This document shows, in pieces, positions 9,173 through 18,296 of a stretch of DNA of 64,000 bases. A model generated the notes under the pieces. It did not search any database. It was given only the letters and a program-made list of their open reading frames with translations, and was not told where the DNA came from. The DNA lies in the NCBI RefSeq assembly GCF_030812775.1, contig NZ_JAUSTI010000015.1:84216-148215 (forward strand), given 5' to 3'. A program made the position numbers and the translations under genes. Positions within the stretch are counted from its first letter, which is position 1. Every line of letters starts with the position of its first letter. Source of the stretch: Paenibacillus tundrae (GTDB lineage: Bacteria > Bacillota > Bacilli > Paenibacillales > Paenibacillaceae).

Positions 9173-9276
9173 AATCATAGCTGATCTATATGGATGATGA
9201 GCATAGGTAGTGTCCTGCCACCAACAGCCTTTAATCCATTAGATGATATTAATGAATGTGTCTGGTGTTGCTGAGC

Positions 9277-10050
9277 TTATATGGCACGCTCTAAATATTG
9301 TTCAAGCGTCAGTTTCTGACTTGTAATTTCACCTGCGATATATACGCCGACATAACGTACATGCCATGGCTCATACGAATAACCTGTTAATTTTTCCTGA
9401 TCTTTGCCATAACGAATGATGAATCCGTATTTGTGCGCATTAGCTTTCAGCCACTTACCTTCTTTGGTATTGCCGAAGCTTTGCTGCAGATCGTAACCAG
9501 CAGAGGCGCTGGATATATCCATGGCAAGTCCAGTCTGATGCTCACTCTGACCTGGACGAGCGCTTGTTTTATTCGCAACGGCTTCCCCTTTAATACTCGC
9601 ATTGCGGTCAAAGATAGACTTCTGAGTGGCATAAGAGCGGTATCCTGACACGGCTTTGATATCTATGCCGTCTTTTTTTGCAGCAGCAAACAATTTCTCA
9701 ATCGCAGTCGCGGCAACCTTACGCATTTGCTTCTTCGGGCTGGAACCAGAGAAGCTAAACGGAATATTAGGCACAACTAGATCTTGAGGTGTGTAAGTAG
9801 AAGGTAGATTTCTCTTTTTGTTAACAAGCACGACCGTGCTAGAAACATTTGTTACAGTTGCTACATTTTTAATAGTTTTAATCGTACGTCCTGGTGCATT
9901 ATCATGCAGAAACTGTGTGAAGCTAGAGCTTGCAGCAGATGCTACTGGAGTCAGTGTATGATTTAGTGGGAACGTAGTAAATGCAGAGCCGGCTACTACA
10001 GAGCCAACAAGTATAGTAGAAATAATGGATTTGCGAGACAAAGATTTCAT
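9277..10050 (-). CDS. Secreted D-alanyl-D-alanine carboxypeptidase, VanY/M15B
   Basis: Zinc peptidase of 257 residues that trims D-Ala from peptidoglycan stem peptides outside the membrane. An N-terminal signal peptide is clear (MKSLSRKSIISTILVG, hydrophobic core, VASAAS cleavage site near residue 40). The M15B core includes SGYRSYATQKSIFDRN, GQSEHQTGLAMDI (His and Asp zinc ligands), WLKANAHKYGFIIRY and EPWHVRYVG (third zinc ligand and catalytic region). The N-terminal 50 residues of the mature protein are low complexity. GAGGAGG precedes the ATG. Confidence 0.9.
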   Translation of the reverse strand: MKSLSRKSIISTILVGSVVAGSAFTTFPLNHTLTPVASAASSSFTQFLHDNAPGRTIKTIKNVATVTNVSSTVVLVNKKRNLPSTYTPQDLVVPNIPFSFSGSSPKKQMRKVAATAIEKLFAAAKKDGIDIKAVSGYRSYATQKSIFDRNASIKGEAVANKTSARPGQSEHQTGLAMDISSASAGYDLQQSFGNTKEGKWLKANAHKYGFIIRYGKDQEKLTGYSYEPWHVRYVGVYIAGEITSQKLTLEQYLERAI

Positions 10051-10262
10051 GATGTGTGTTCCTCCTCGGTTATATCAATCTATATACCGAGTATACTAGA
10101 GGATTATATCCATAGGTTCTCCAATTGTTTCCGAGTTGTAAACAAAGTTTATTAATCTTCTATTTTGATTGATAATAGAGATGGAGGGAATGGATTAAAT
10201 GGAAGAAACGATGGAAGAGATGCAAAAGGAGATAGAGTTACAATAAAAGGATAAATAGATAT

Positions 10263-10294
10263 AAAAAGACGTTGCAATAACTGCAACGTCTTTT
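10263..10294 (-). terminator. Rho-independent terminator of the HesB-like gene
   Basis: AAAAGACGTTGCA / TGCAACGTCTTTT stem with loop ATAAC. On the minus strand it is followed by TTTTTAT, downstream of the gene ending at 10340. Confidence 0.8.
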
Positions 10295-10339
10295 GGGTGC
10301 GAATGCACATCATCGCACTTCACTTAATGGACTGAGTGG

Positions 10340-10705
10340 TTATTTCAATGAACAAGCGTCGGATGCGCTTGAACTGCCAGCGGCTACGGCGCGAATATCT
10401 CTCACACGCACGTTGCTGCTAAGTACACCAGCATCACTGCTTAATGTGAATGAGGCGTAATTTGGCTCTGAGTCCAGTTTCATCTGCTGTTCAAGGTTCA
10501 ATTGCTGTTTGGGATCAACATAGAATGGAACCAGGTTGGTCTCAATCTGTTCATCTAGTGCAGCGGGTTCATCGATAAGCAAAATGACAATGATTCCATT
10601 ACAGCCGCATCCTTCGGTATCATAAAATACTTTGAAATACCCCGGCTGATCATTCAAGCTCTCTGTTAGCCGAGCAGCAGCATGATCTGTAATTTGAATA
10701 TGCAT
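10340..10705 (-). CDS. HesB/YneR-like iron-sulfur biosynthesis family protein
   Basis: Protein of 121 residues with the Fe-S biosynthesis (HesB/IscA-like) fold of the YneR/YqkB branch. MHIQITDHAAARLTESL opens the domain, then FKVFYDTEGCGCNGIIVILLID supplies a Cys-x-Cys pair. The usual C-terminal Cys pair of A-type carriers is absent; the only late Cys is in the tail SSSASDACSLK. It may therefore bind metal differently or have another role. AAGGAGTG precedes the ATG. It has its own terminator downstream. Confidence 0.75.
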   Translation of the reverse strand: MHIQITDHAAARLTESLNDQPGYFKVFYDTEGCGCNGIIVILLIDEPAALDEQIETNLVPFYVDPKQQLNLEQQMKLDSEPNYASFTLSSDAGVLSSNVRVRDIRAVAAGSSSASDACSLK

Positions 10706-10926
10706 ATCGTTACACTCCTTTATAGGTTGACCGCAGTCATGAATGTAAATGGTTGAAACTTACTTCTTCTTTCATTATACCACTTTGGCAAAGAATCAAC
10801 GCAATTTTTTGATCATGAGCGTGAAACGGAGGGTATTTAGTATTAGGCCTGATATTTATTAAAGGTTCAGCAAGATTGATTGCCGAAGTATGAAGTATTC
10901 GGATGTTAAACATAGAAAGGATGACA

Positions 10927-11538
10927 ATGATGACATTAAATTTACTCCAGCGTCAGGCAGGGACATGGACAACAGAACCGGTCGCTAGTCGGATGGATGG
11001 TGAACGGCTTATTGTAGAAGCGAAAGAAGGAAGTGATTTCTGGGAGAAGACCTTCTATGGATTCGTTCATCAAAGTGGACATGCTTTACTTGAACCTTGG
11101 GAGGACAACGAGGCGATTGAGGTTTCATTTGATCTGAACTCATTTACCGAATTGTACGATCAAGCAGGGCTGATGCTCTGGCATGGTTCGAATCAATGGA
11201 TTAAGGCAGGTGTCGAAGTGAATGACGGCGTGGTTCATGTTGGTGCGGTCGTCACTGATACCTACTCGGATTGGTCGTTATCGCCTGTGCCCGAATGGGG
11301 TGGAAGGATCGTTACGATTCGCGCATCATATCATAACGAAGCTGTTGTGATTCGTGCCCGCACGGACGAGCATGCATGGCGAACGATTCGGGTTGCCAGA
11401 TTCGCATACGCTGAGAACAAACAAGCAGGGCCATTTTTGTGCTCACCGAAGCGTGCAGGATTTGAGGTTGCATTCACGAAGTGGAGATCAACAGCACCCG
11501 ATGAGGATTTGCATACTGACCCGCCTATGTTAGATTGA
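10927..11538 (+). CDS. DUF1349 domain-containing protein
   Basis: Protein of 203 residues with a DUF1349 beta-sandwich related to concanavalin-like lectins, a family sometimes called regulation-of-enolase-1-like. Visible: SDFWEKTFYGFVHQSGHALL, a QAGLMLWHGSNQWIKAGVE strand pair, DTYSDWSLSPVPEWGG and a closing KRAGFEVAFTKW. Function is not established. Starts at 10921, 10927 and 10930 are in frame; GAAAGG at 10915 favours 10927 or 10930. The longer reading from 10903 has no binding site. Confidence 0.8.
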   Translation: MMTLNLLQRQAGTWTTEPVASRMDGERLIVEAKEGSDFWEKTFYGFVHQSGHALLEPWEDNEAIEVSFDLNSFTELYDQAGLMLWHGSNQWIKAGVEVNDGVVHVGAVVTDTYSDWSLSPVPEWGGRIVTIRASYHNEAVVIRARTDEHAWRTIRVARFAYAENKQAGPFLCSPKRAGFEVAFTKWRSTAPDEDLHTDPPMLD

Positions 11539-11561
11539 ATGAATGGAATGTGGGCACACTC

Positions 11562-11596
11562 AAAAAAAGACGGTGCTGGATAGCCCCGTCTTTGTG
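11562..11596 (+). terminator. Possible terminator hairpin
   Basis: AAAGACGG / CCGTCTTT stem around GCTGGATAGC, flanked by an A run on the left and a poor T run on the right. Placed just after the DUF1349 gene. Confidence 0.4.
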
Positions 11597-11678
11597 CTTG
11601 CATTTTATTTGCATGATCGTTACTTATCTATAAAAATAGAACATGAACGAGCATGAAGAAGAGTGTACATAATCTGCA

Positions 11679-12149
11679 CTACTTTGGATTCGAATCTTTA
11701 GCTTCTGAATTGGAGTCTGCGTTACCCTCACTCAATTCCTCTGCTTCGTTCAACTCACGCATGCGTTCCTCATAATCGTCGAGGAACCATAATGGGTCCA
11801 TATTGTCTTCTTCACCGTTATAATTAATCAGTACTTCGTCACCAGCTTGAATGTCCGTATACGCATAAAAATCAAACGTATGATTTTCAAAGTTGATCTC
11901 ATAAGTTGCGTTCGGCTCGTAAGAGTGGTTAATCAAGCTTCCATATCCAAGCAGGATGGCTGTATGATTAGCCCCGTATTCGAATACATAATCTTCGAGA
12001 ATTGTTTTCTCAATATGCTCATGATCTTCGTTAGGATAAGGGACAACCGGTGCCTGGTGGAACAACTGTCCTTTAGGAATATGAACGGTAGCAAAAACCC
12101 CGCGGTTGAATTCGCCATCGCCTAATTTGGATTGTTTTACTTCAATCAT
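11679..12149 (-). CDS. SET domain-containing protein
   Basis: Small SET-domain protein of 156 residues, the fold of lysine methyltransferases. The C-terminal signature is present: SLINHSYEPNATYE (the NHSCxPN-like pseudoknot half with Tyr in place of Cys), then the DIQAGDEVLINYNGE half with GDEV/INY. RGVFATVHIPKGQLF is the N-terminal SET strand. Substrate is unknown; stand-alone bacterial SET proteins are rarely characterised. ATG at 12149 fits the AGGTGA site better than the GTG at 12158, which overlaps it. The last 30 residues are acidic and low complexity. Confidence 0.85.
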   Translation of the reverse strand: MIEVKQSKLGDGEFNRGVFATVHIPKGQLFHQAPVVPYPNEDHEHIEKTILEDYVFEYGANHTAILLGYGSLINHSYEPNATYEINFENHTFDFYAYTDIQAGDEVLINYNGEEDNMDPLWFLDDYEERMRELNEAEELSEGNADSNSEAKDSNPK

Positions 12150-12323
12150 TATGTTCACCTAATGCTCTGCCTAGAGCTCCGTTCTTATTAATAGTTTAAG
12201 GTCAAATTTTACCCCATCTCATCTTATATGGCAAATGCTAGCCTGTGTGCGTTATGATCAGATGAATTCTAAGATGAAACTGTCCAATAGAAGACATCTA
12301 ACTTAAAATTTTAAAAGTTGACG

Positions 12324-12353
12324 TTGAGTTGTACAGGATAGAACGCTTATAAT
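12324..12353 (+). promoter_or_regulatory. SigA-type promoter of the ABC-F gene
   Basis: TTGAGT, 18-base spacer, TATAAT, ending 36 bases before the ABC-F start codon. Confidence 0.55.
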
Positions 12354-12389
12354 ATACAAGAATAAGTCTATATAGAAAAGGTGTCATGA

Positions 12390-13946
12390 ATGAGTATATT
12401 AAATGTAGAAAAACTAAGTCACGGTTTCGGTGACCGTGCTATCTTTAATGACGTTTCTTTCCGCCTCCTGAAAGGCGAACACATTGGATTGATTGGAGCC
12501 AATGGTGAAGGTAAATCAACCTTCATGAACATTATTACAGGCAAACTCCAGCCAGACGAGGGCAAGGTGGAATGGTCCAAACGGATGCGTGTAGGTTATT
12601 TAGATCAGCATGCCGTATTAAGCAAAGGACAATCCATCCGCGATGTACTTCGTAGTGCGTTCCAGTATCTGTTTGATATGGAGCAAGAAATGAATGACAT
12701 GTATGGCAAAATGGGAGATGTGACTCCAGAAGAACTTGAGCAACTACTTGAGGATGTAGGCACAATCCAAGATACGTTGACGAATCAGGATTTCTATATG
12801 ATCGATGCTAAAGTGGACGAGACAGCACGTGGTCTTGGTCTTACAGACATTGGCTTGGATAAAGACGTTAACGATCTAAGTGGTGGACAGCGTACAAAGG
12901 TATTGCTTGCTAAGCTGTTGCTTGAGAAACCAGACATTTTGCTCTTGGATGAGCCGACGAACTATTTGGATGAGCAACACATCGAATGGCTGAAGCGTTA
13001 CTTGCAGGAATATGAGAATGCCTTCATTCTGATCTCGCATGATATTCCATTCCTGAATAGCGTAATTAACTTGATCTATCATATGGAAAATCAGGATCTG
13101 ACTCGTTATGTCGGAGACTATGACCATTTCCAAGAAGTCTATGAGATGAAAAAACAACAATTGGAGTCTGCTTATAAGCGCCAACAACAGGAAATTGCTG
13201 ACCTCAAAGATTTCGTTGCGCGCAACAAGGCAAGTGTGGCAACGCGGAATATGGCGATGTCCAGACAGAAGAAGCTTGATAAAATGGACGTGATTGAGCT
13301 GGCGAAGGAGAAGCCGAAGCCACAGTTTAACTTCCGTGATGCAAGAACTTCAGGCAAGCTTATTTTCGAGACGAAAGGGCTTGTGATTGGTTATAATGAA
13401 CCCTTATCCAGACCGCTTGATTTGCGGATGGAACGTGGTCAGAAGATTGCACTTGTCGGCGCAAACGGAATCGGTAAAACGACACTGATGCGTAGCATTC
13501 TGGGAGAGATTCAAGCTCTGGAAGGTACTGTCCAGCGTGGAGAACATCTGGAGATAGGATACTTCCAACAAGAAATGAAGGACGCAAACTACAATACCTG
13601 CATTGAAGAGATCTGGCAGGAGTTCCCTTCATATACGCAGTTTGAAGTACGTGCTGCTCTAGCGAAATGCGGATTAACTACGAAGCATATCGAGAGTAAA
13701 GTTGCCGTGCTTAGTGGTGGGGAAAAAGCTAAAGTTCGTTTGTGCAAGCTGATTAACAATGAAACCAACCTGCTTGTACTCGATGAGCCGACGAACCATC
13801 TGGACGTTGATGCGAAGGAAGAACTGAAACGTGCGCTCAAAGCATACAAAGGCAGTATTTTGCTAATCTCTCACGAACCTGAATTTTACCGTGACGTTGT
13901 TACCGAAACGTGGAACTGCGAATCATGGACTACAAAGGTATTCTAG
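12390..13946 (+). CDS. ABC-F family ATP-binding protein
   Basis: Soluble twin-ATPase ABC-F protein of 518 residues with no membrane domain; the family acts on ribosomes as translation factors. First cassette: Walker A GANGEGKST, signature LSGGQRTK, Walker B LLLDEPTNYLD. A charged linker follows (about 245-315, KKQQLESAYKRQQQEIADLKD). Second cassette: GANGIGKTT, LSGGEKAK, VLDEPTNHLD, ending ETWNCESWTTKVF. The LDEPTNYLDEQHIEWL form is typical of a housekeeping subgroup, not of antibiotic resistance ABC-F proteins. AAAGGTG precedes the ATG. Two terminators follow. Confidence 0.87.
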   Translation: MSILNVEKLSHGFGDRAIFNDVSFRLLKGEHIGLIGANGEGKSTFMNIITGKLQPDEGKVEWSKRMRVGYLDQHAVLSKGQSIRDVLRSAFQYLFDMEQEMNDMYGKMGDVTPEELEQLLEDVGTIQDTLTNQDFYMIDAKVDETARGLGLTDIGLDKDVNDLSGGQRTKVLLAKLLLEKPDILLLDEPTNYLDEQHIEWLKRYLQEYENAFILISHDIPFLNSVINLIYHMENQDLTRYVGDYDHFQEVYEMKKQQLESAYKRQQQEIADLKDFVARNKASVATRNMAMSRQKKLDKMDVIELAKEKPKPQFNFRDARTSGKLIFETKGLVIGYNEPLSRPLDLRMERGQKIALVGANGIGKTTLMRSILGEIQALEGTVQRGEHLEIGYFQQEMKDANYNTCIEEIWQEFPSYTQFEVRAALAKCGLTTKHIESKVAVLSGGEKAKVRLCKLINNETNLLVLDEPTNHLDVDAKEELKRALKAYKGSILLISHEPEFYRDVVTETWNCESWTTKVF

Positions 13947-14013
13947 AATCCGAAGCAGTGAAGCTGTCTGAGAAAATAAACGTTCAACTTGAATTAGAGT
14001 TGATGAGCAACGT

Positions 14014-14062
14014 AAACCATCATTGGAAATGGATCAATCCATGCCAATGATGGTTTATTTTT
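14014..14062 (+). terminator. Rho-independent terminator
   Basis: AAACCATCATTGG / CCAATGATGGTTT stem with a 17-base loop, then TATTTTTT. It ends the ABC-F transcript. Confidence 0.85.
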
Positions 14063-14143
14063 TACGAAAAAACAAGGGGAAACAATAAGTCAAATGGTAG
14101 AGTTAGTTTTTAAAGCATCGATTTCACAGCGTGACTCATGAAT

Positions 14144-14184
14144 AAAACCATCCTCAGATGGAGAGGGTGGTTTTGTTGTTTTTT
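14144..14184 (+). terminator. Second Rho-independent terminator
   Basis: AAAACCATCCTC / GAGGGTGGTTTT stem followed by GTTGTTTTTTG. The remainder of the gap to cysJ at 14330 shows no riboswitch or other structure I can name. Confidence 0.75.
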
Positions 14185-14329
14185 GTCCTTTATTAGAGAA
14201 ACTGATAAATGGTATAAAATCATTGAAATTGACCCTCAACCATGGGTGTGATAGGTTCAATGTAGTAGAAATTTATTAATATGATCATTTTAGTAGGAAT
14301 TAAAATCGAAGCAATGCGTGAGGTGGACA

Positions 14330-16168
14330 ATGGTGGAACTACAAGTGACTAACAGCCCTTTTAATCAGGAACAGGTGGATTTGCTCAATCGCCTTCTTCC
14401 GACTCTGACCGATGGTCAACGGGCTTGGCTGAGCGGATATATAGCTGCACAACAAGGAAGCGTAACAGGGGCGTCGGGTTCGATTGCAACCCAGACTGTT
14501 CAGACGGGAAGCCTTGTGACTGAAAATACACCTGTTGCGTCAAAAGAAGTAACGGTGCTCTTTGGCTCTCAAACGGGGAATTCCAGTGGACTATCCAAGA
14601 AATTGGCTAAAAAGCTCGAAGAACAAGGGTTGCAAGTTACCTTATCCTCAATGGGAGATTTCAAACCGAACGGACTGAAAAAAATTGAGAATCTCCTAAT
14701 CGTGGTGAGTACGCATGGTGAAGGTGAACCACCTGATAATGCGATCCCATTCCATGAATTCCTAAACAGCAAACGAGCGCCTAAGCTTGATAGCTTGCGT
14801 TACTCAGTTCTGGCTTTGGGAGATACGTCATATGAGTTCTTCTGCCAGACAGGCAAAGATTTCGATAAACGTCTGCAGGAGCTCGGCGCTACACCACTTG
14901 TCCCACGTTCTGATTGTGATGTTGATTTTGACGAACAGGCTGCTGAGTGGATGAACGATGTATTGGCTTCATTAAGTACTGCAGCGACTTCGACCGGTTC
15001 AGTGACGAGTGAAGCAGTTGTAGCTGCAGGTAACGGCGGTGAATCTGAATTTAGTCGTACGAATCCTTTCCAAGCAGAAGTGCTGGAAAATCTTAATTTG
15101 AATGGTAGAGGATCGGATCGTGAAACGCGCCATGTAGAGTTGTCACTTGAAGGTTCGAACCTGAATTATGAGCCCGGCGACAGCCTAGGCGTATTTCCAG
15201 AGAATCACCCTCGTCTTGTTGATGAATTAATTGCTGCGATGGAATGGAATGCAGATGAACGTGTTAATGTGAACAAAGCAGGGGATCAGGTATCGGTACG
15301 TGAAGCGTTATTGCGTTATTTTGAAATTACTGCTGTAACTAAACCCGTAGCTGAGCAATTAGCTAAATTAAAACCTGATAGCGGTCTGTCAGCACTACTT
15401 GCAGATGATTCGGAATTCCGCAAAGTGATGAACAGCTGTGACCTGCTCGATATCGTTCAGGATTATGGACTGCAAGGCATTCCGGCTGGGCAGTTCGTAG
15501 CGGTATTGCGGAAGATTCCAGCGCGATTGTATTCGATTGCTAGCAGCGCTAAGTCATTCCCGGATGAAGTCCACCTTACGGTGCGCACCGTTCGTTATGA
15601 ATCACGGGGAAGAGAGCGCTACGGAGTATGTTCCGTACATCTAGCTGAGCGCATTGAAGCAGGCGACACATTGCCAATATATATTCAGCACAACCCTAAC
15701 TTTAAACTGCCAGAGAATCCCGACACCCCAATTATTATGGTAGGTCCTGGTACGGGGGTAGCTCCATTCCGATCTTTCCTCGGAGAACGTGAAGAGATTG
15801 GAGCGGAGGGTAAATCGTGGTTGTTCTACGGTGATCAGCATTTCTCTACAGACTTCCTCTACCAGACGGAGTGGCAACGCTGGCTCAAAGACGGTGTTCT
15901 CACGAAGATGGATGTAGCCTTCTCGCGTGATACGGAGCAGAAAGTTTATGTACAACATCGCATGTTGGAGCACAGCAAAGAGCTGTATCAATGGCTTCAA
16001 GAAGGTGCGAGTGTATATGTTTGCGGAGATGAGAAAAGGATGGCTCATGACGTTCACAGTGCACTTGCAACTATTCTAGAGCAAGAGGGCGGTCTAACTC
16101 CTGAGCAAGCAGCGGAATATCTGACAAGATTGCAACAGGAAAAACGTTATCAGCGGGACGTGTATTAA
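14330..16168 (+). CDS. cysJ: Sulfite reductase [NADPH] flavoprotein alpha subunit
   Basis: Diflavin reductase of 612 residues passing electrons from NADPH through FAD and FMN to CysI. Domains: a short helical N-terminus, flavodoxin FMN domain (about 75-220; TVLFGSQTGNSSGLSKKLA, STHGEGEPPDNA, LGDTSYEFFCQTG), FAD domain (about 245-450; RLYSIASSAKSFPDEVHLTV) and NADPH domain (about 460-612; MVGPGTGVAPFRSFLGERE, FYGDQHFSTDFLY, C-terminal RDVY). ATG at 14330 follows GAGGTGG; the GTG at 14318 overlaps that site. cysI follows after 49 bases with its own binding site, so the two form an assimilatory sulfite reductase operon. Confidence 0.95.
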   Translation: MVELQVTNSPFNQEQVDLLNRLLPTLTDGQRAWLSGYIAAQQGSVTGASGSIATQTVQTGSLVTENTPVASKEVTVLFGSQTGNSSGLSKKLAKKLEEQGLQVTLSSMGDFKPNGLKKIENLLIVVSTHGEGEPPDNAIPFHEFLNSKRAPKLDSLRYSVLALGDTSYEFFCQTGKDFDKRLQELGATPLVPRSDCDVDFDEQAAEWMNDVLASLSTAATSTGSVTSEAVVAAGNGGESEFSRTNPFQAEVLENLNLNGRGSDRETRHVELSLEGSNLNYEPGDSLGVFPENHPRLVDELIAAMEWNADERVNVNKAGDQVSVREALLRYFEITAVTKPVAEQLAKLKPDSGLSALLADDSEFRKVMNSCDLLDIVQDYGLQGIPAGQFVAVLRKIPARLYSIASSAKSFPDEVHLTVRTVRYESRGRERYGVCSVHLAERIEAGDTLPIYIQHNPNFKLPENPDTPIIMVGPGTGVAPFRSFLGEREEIGAEGKSWLFYGDQHFSTDFLYQTEWQRWLKDGVLTKMDVAFSRDTEQKVYVQHRMLEHSKELYQWLQEGASVYVCGDEKRMAHDVHSALATILEQEGGLTPEQAAEYLTRLQQEKRYQRDVY

Positions 16169-16217
16169 TTCATCCGTTGCCACAGGGCACCCCGTAGAAA
16201 CGAGAGGAGAAAGCAGC

Positions 16218-17939
16218 ATGGTTTATAATAATTTACTTAACCCACAGCGCACGAACAGTGATGTGGAAGATATAAAGATTAAAAGTGATTACTTGCGCGG
16301 AAGTCTTACTGAAACGCTTGCTGATCGCATTACCGGTGCAATTCCTGAGGACGATAACCGTTTGATGAAACATCACGGTAGTTATATGCAGGATGATCGT
16401 GACCTTCGTAATGAACGTAATAAGTCGAAGCTTGAGCCTGCTTATCAGTTCATGCTGCGTGTCCGTGCTGCAGGCGGAATTGTAACACCTGAACAATGGC
16501 TTATGATGGATCGTGTCGCGCACAAATACGCCAATAACACGATTCGTCTGACCACACGTCAATCCTTCCAGCTACATGGCGTATTGAAATGGGATCTCAA
16601 AAATACAATTCGTGAAGTAAATGACTCCTTGCTCAGCACACTTGCGGCATGTGGAGACGTGAACCGGAACGTGATGTGCAATCCGAATCCTAATCAATCG
16701 GAAGTACATGCAGAAGTATACGAATGGGCTTGTCAGGTGAGTAATCATCTTGACCCACGCACTCGTGCATACCATGAGTTGTGGTTGGATGGAGAGAAAA
16801 TCATTGATTCCCAGGAGAACGATGAAGAAGTAGAGCCGATCTATGGCAAAGTGTATCTGCCTCGGAAGTTCAAGATCGGTATCGCCGTTCCACCATCTAA
16901 TGATGTTGATGTATTCTCACAGGATCTTGGTTTTATCGCGATTGTGGAGAATGGAGAACTTCAAGGCTTCAACGTCTCTGTCGGCGGTGGCATGGGCATG
17001 TCTCATGGTGATTCCAAAACGTATCCGCAGGTGTCTAAGGTGATTGGGTTCTGCACACCAGAACAGATGATTGAGGTTGCTGAGAAAACAGTGACAATTC
17101 AACGCGATTACGGGGATCGTGCCGTACGTAAACATGCGCGATTCAAATACACGCTGGATGACCGCGGAGTAGAATGGTTCATTGAGGAATTAAGCAGCCG
17201 TCTAGGATGGAGTCTGGAAGCGGCACGTCCATTCCATTTTGATCATAATGGGGATCGTTATGGTTGGGTGAAGGGCAGCAACGGTAGATGGCACTTTACG
17301 CTATTCATTCAGAATGGCCGGGTGAAAGATATCGATGGATATCCTCTTATGACGGGCCTTCGCGAAATTGCTAAGATTCATACAGGCGATTTCCGCCTCA
17401 CTGCCAATCAGAACCTGATTATCGGTAATATTAGCAGCCAGAAGAAGAAAAAGATTGAAGCATTGATCCAAGAATATCATCTGACTGACGGAGCACACTA
17501 TTCAGCGCTACGGAGAAGTTCGATGGCTTGTGTGGCCTTGCCAACGTGTGGTCTTGCTATGGCTGAATCCGAACGTTATCTTCCATCCTTGATTGATAAG
17601 TTGGAGCCGGTATTGGATGAAGCTGGCTTAAGAGACGAAGAGATCGTTGTTCGTATGACAGGTTGCCCGAATGGCTGTGCAAGACCTATGCTTGCAGAGA
17701 TTGCGTTTATCGGTAAAGCGCCTGGTAAATACAACATGTATCTCGGGGGCAGCTTCACTGGGCATCGTTTGAATAAATTGTACAAAGAAAATATCGGCGA
17801 AACTGAAATTTTGGAGACGCTGACTCCAATGATTAATCAATATGCGACACAACGGAATGAGGGCGAGCATTTCGGTGACTTTGTCATCCGTGCAGGTTAT
17901 GTTACTGAGGTGCTGGATGGTCGTCAGTTCCATGCTTAA
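16218..17939 (+). CDS. cysI: Sulfite reductase hemoprotein beta subunit
   Basis: Siroheme/[4Fe-4S] subunit of 573 residues, reducing sulfite to sulfide for cysteine synthesis. The cluster and siroheme ligands are intact: Cys438 and Cys444 in SMACVALPTCGLAMAESER, Cys483 and Cys487 in RMTGCPNGCARP. The tandem ferredoxin-like halves are seen at YKFMLRV-type and FKIGIAVPPSNDVDV segments, with NTIRLTTRQSFQLHG and GDFRLTANQNLIIGN as the paired substrate-site motifs. GAGAGGAGAAAGC precedes the ATG. Second gene of the cysJI operon; terminator at 17994. Confidence 0.96.
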   Translation: MVYNNLLNPQRTNSDVEDIKIKSDYLRGSLTETLADRITGAIPEDDNRLMKHHGSYMQDDRDLRNERNKSKLEPAYQFMLRVRAAGGIVTPEQWLMMDRVAHKYANNTIRLTTRQSFQLHGVLKWDLKNTIREVNDSLLSTLAACGDVNRNVMCNPNPNQSEVHAEVYEWACQVSNHLDPRTRAYHELWLDGEKIIDSQENDEEVEPIYGKVYLPRKFKIGIAVPPSNDVDVFSQDLGFIAIVENGELQGFNVSVGGGMGMSHGDSKTYPQVSKVIGFCTPEQMIEVAEKTVTIQRDYGDRAVRKHARFKYTLDDRGVEWFIEELSSRLGWSLEAARPFHFDHNGDRYGWVKGSNGRWHFTLFIQNGRVKDIDGYPLMTGLREIAKIHTGDFRLTANQNLIIGNISSQKKKKIEALIQEYHLTDGAHYSALRRSSMACVALPTCGLAMAESERYLPSLIDKLEPVLDEAGLRDEEIVVRMTGCPNGCARPMLAEIAFIGKAPGKYNMYLGGSFTGHRLNKLYKENIGETEILETLTPMINQYATQRNEGEHFGDFVIRAGYVTEVLDGRQFHA

Positions 17940-17993
17940 CCTCGTCCCAAATGCTGCGCTATAGTAGCAGCGTATTCTGTTTCATATTAAATG

Positions 17994-18036
17994 TAAGAAG
18001 CATTCCTTCACGGGGTGCTTCTTGTTGTGTTTTTAT
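17994..18036 (+). terminator. Terminator of cysJI
   Basis: AGAAGCA / TGCTTCT stem around TTCCTTCACGGGG followed by a T-rich stretch ending GTTTTTAT. Confidence 0.6.
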
Positions 18037-18228
18037 AATTCGAAGGTAAGTTATGTTATCGGAGTGGCAAGTGTACATATTCCTTATTTCAATTTATATG
18101 GACAAATTAACAAAGATGATAGTCCGCTATATAGCATTGGATCAGAGAATAAACTATGGCTAAACTTTAAACTCGGATCAATAACAGTCGTCATTTTTCC
18201 CATTATTTCGTGGGTATTAACTTGTTGA
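18037..18228 (+). pseudogene. Possible remnant of a small membrane protein
   Basis: An open frame without ATG or ribosome binding site gives protein-like sequence: NSKVSYVIGVASVHIPYFNL, then DSPLYSIGSENKLWLNFKLG and a hydrophobic end ITVVIFPIISWVLTC before TGA. It begins inside the cysJI terminator region, so it looks like a 3' fragment of a lost gene. No family recognised. Could be chance. Confidence 0.25.
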
Positions 18229-18296
18229 ACTACGCTCAACAAGATATAATGACAAAGTAGAAAGCAGATTACATGTTGAAAGTGAGCGGAAACGAT

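Noticed and set aside
10200..10247. 15-codon ORF MEETMEEMQKEIELQ
   Set aside because: Low-complexity purine-rich stretch without a placed binding site; likely chance.
14185..14329. SAM or T-box riboswitch upstream of cysJI
   Set aside because: None of the conserved S-box or T-box sequences is present in this stretch.
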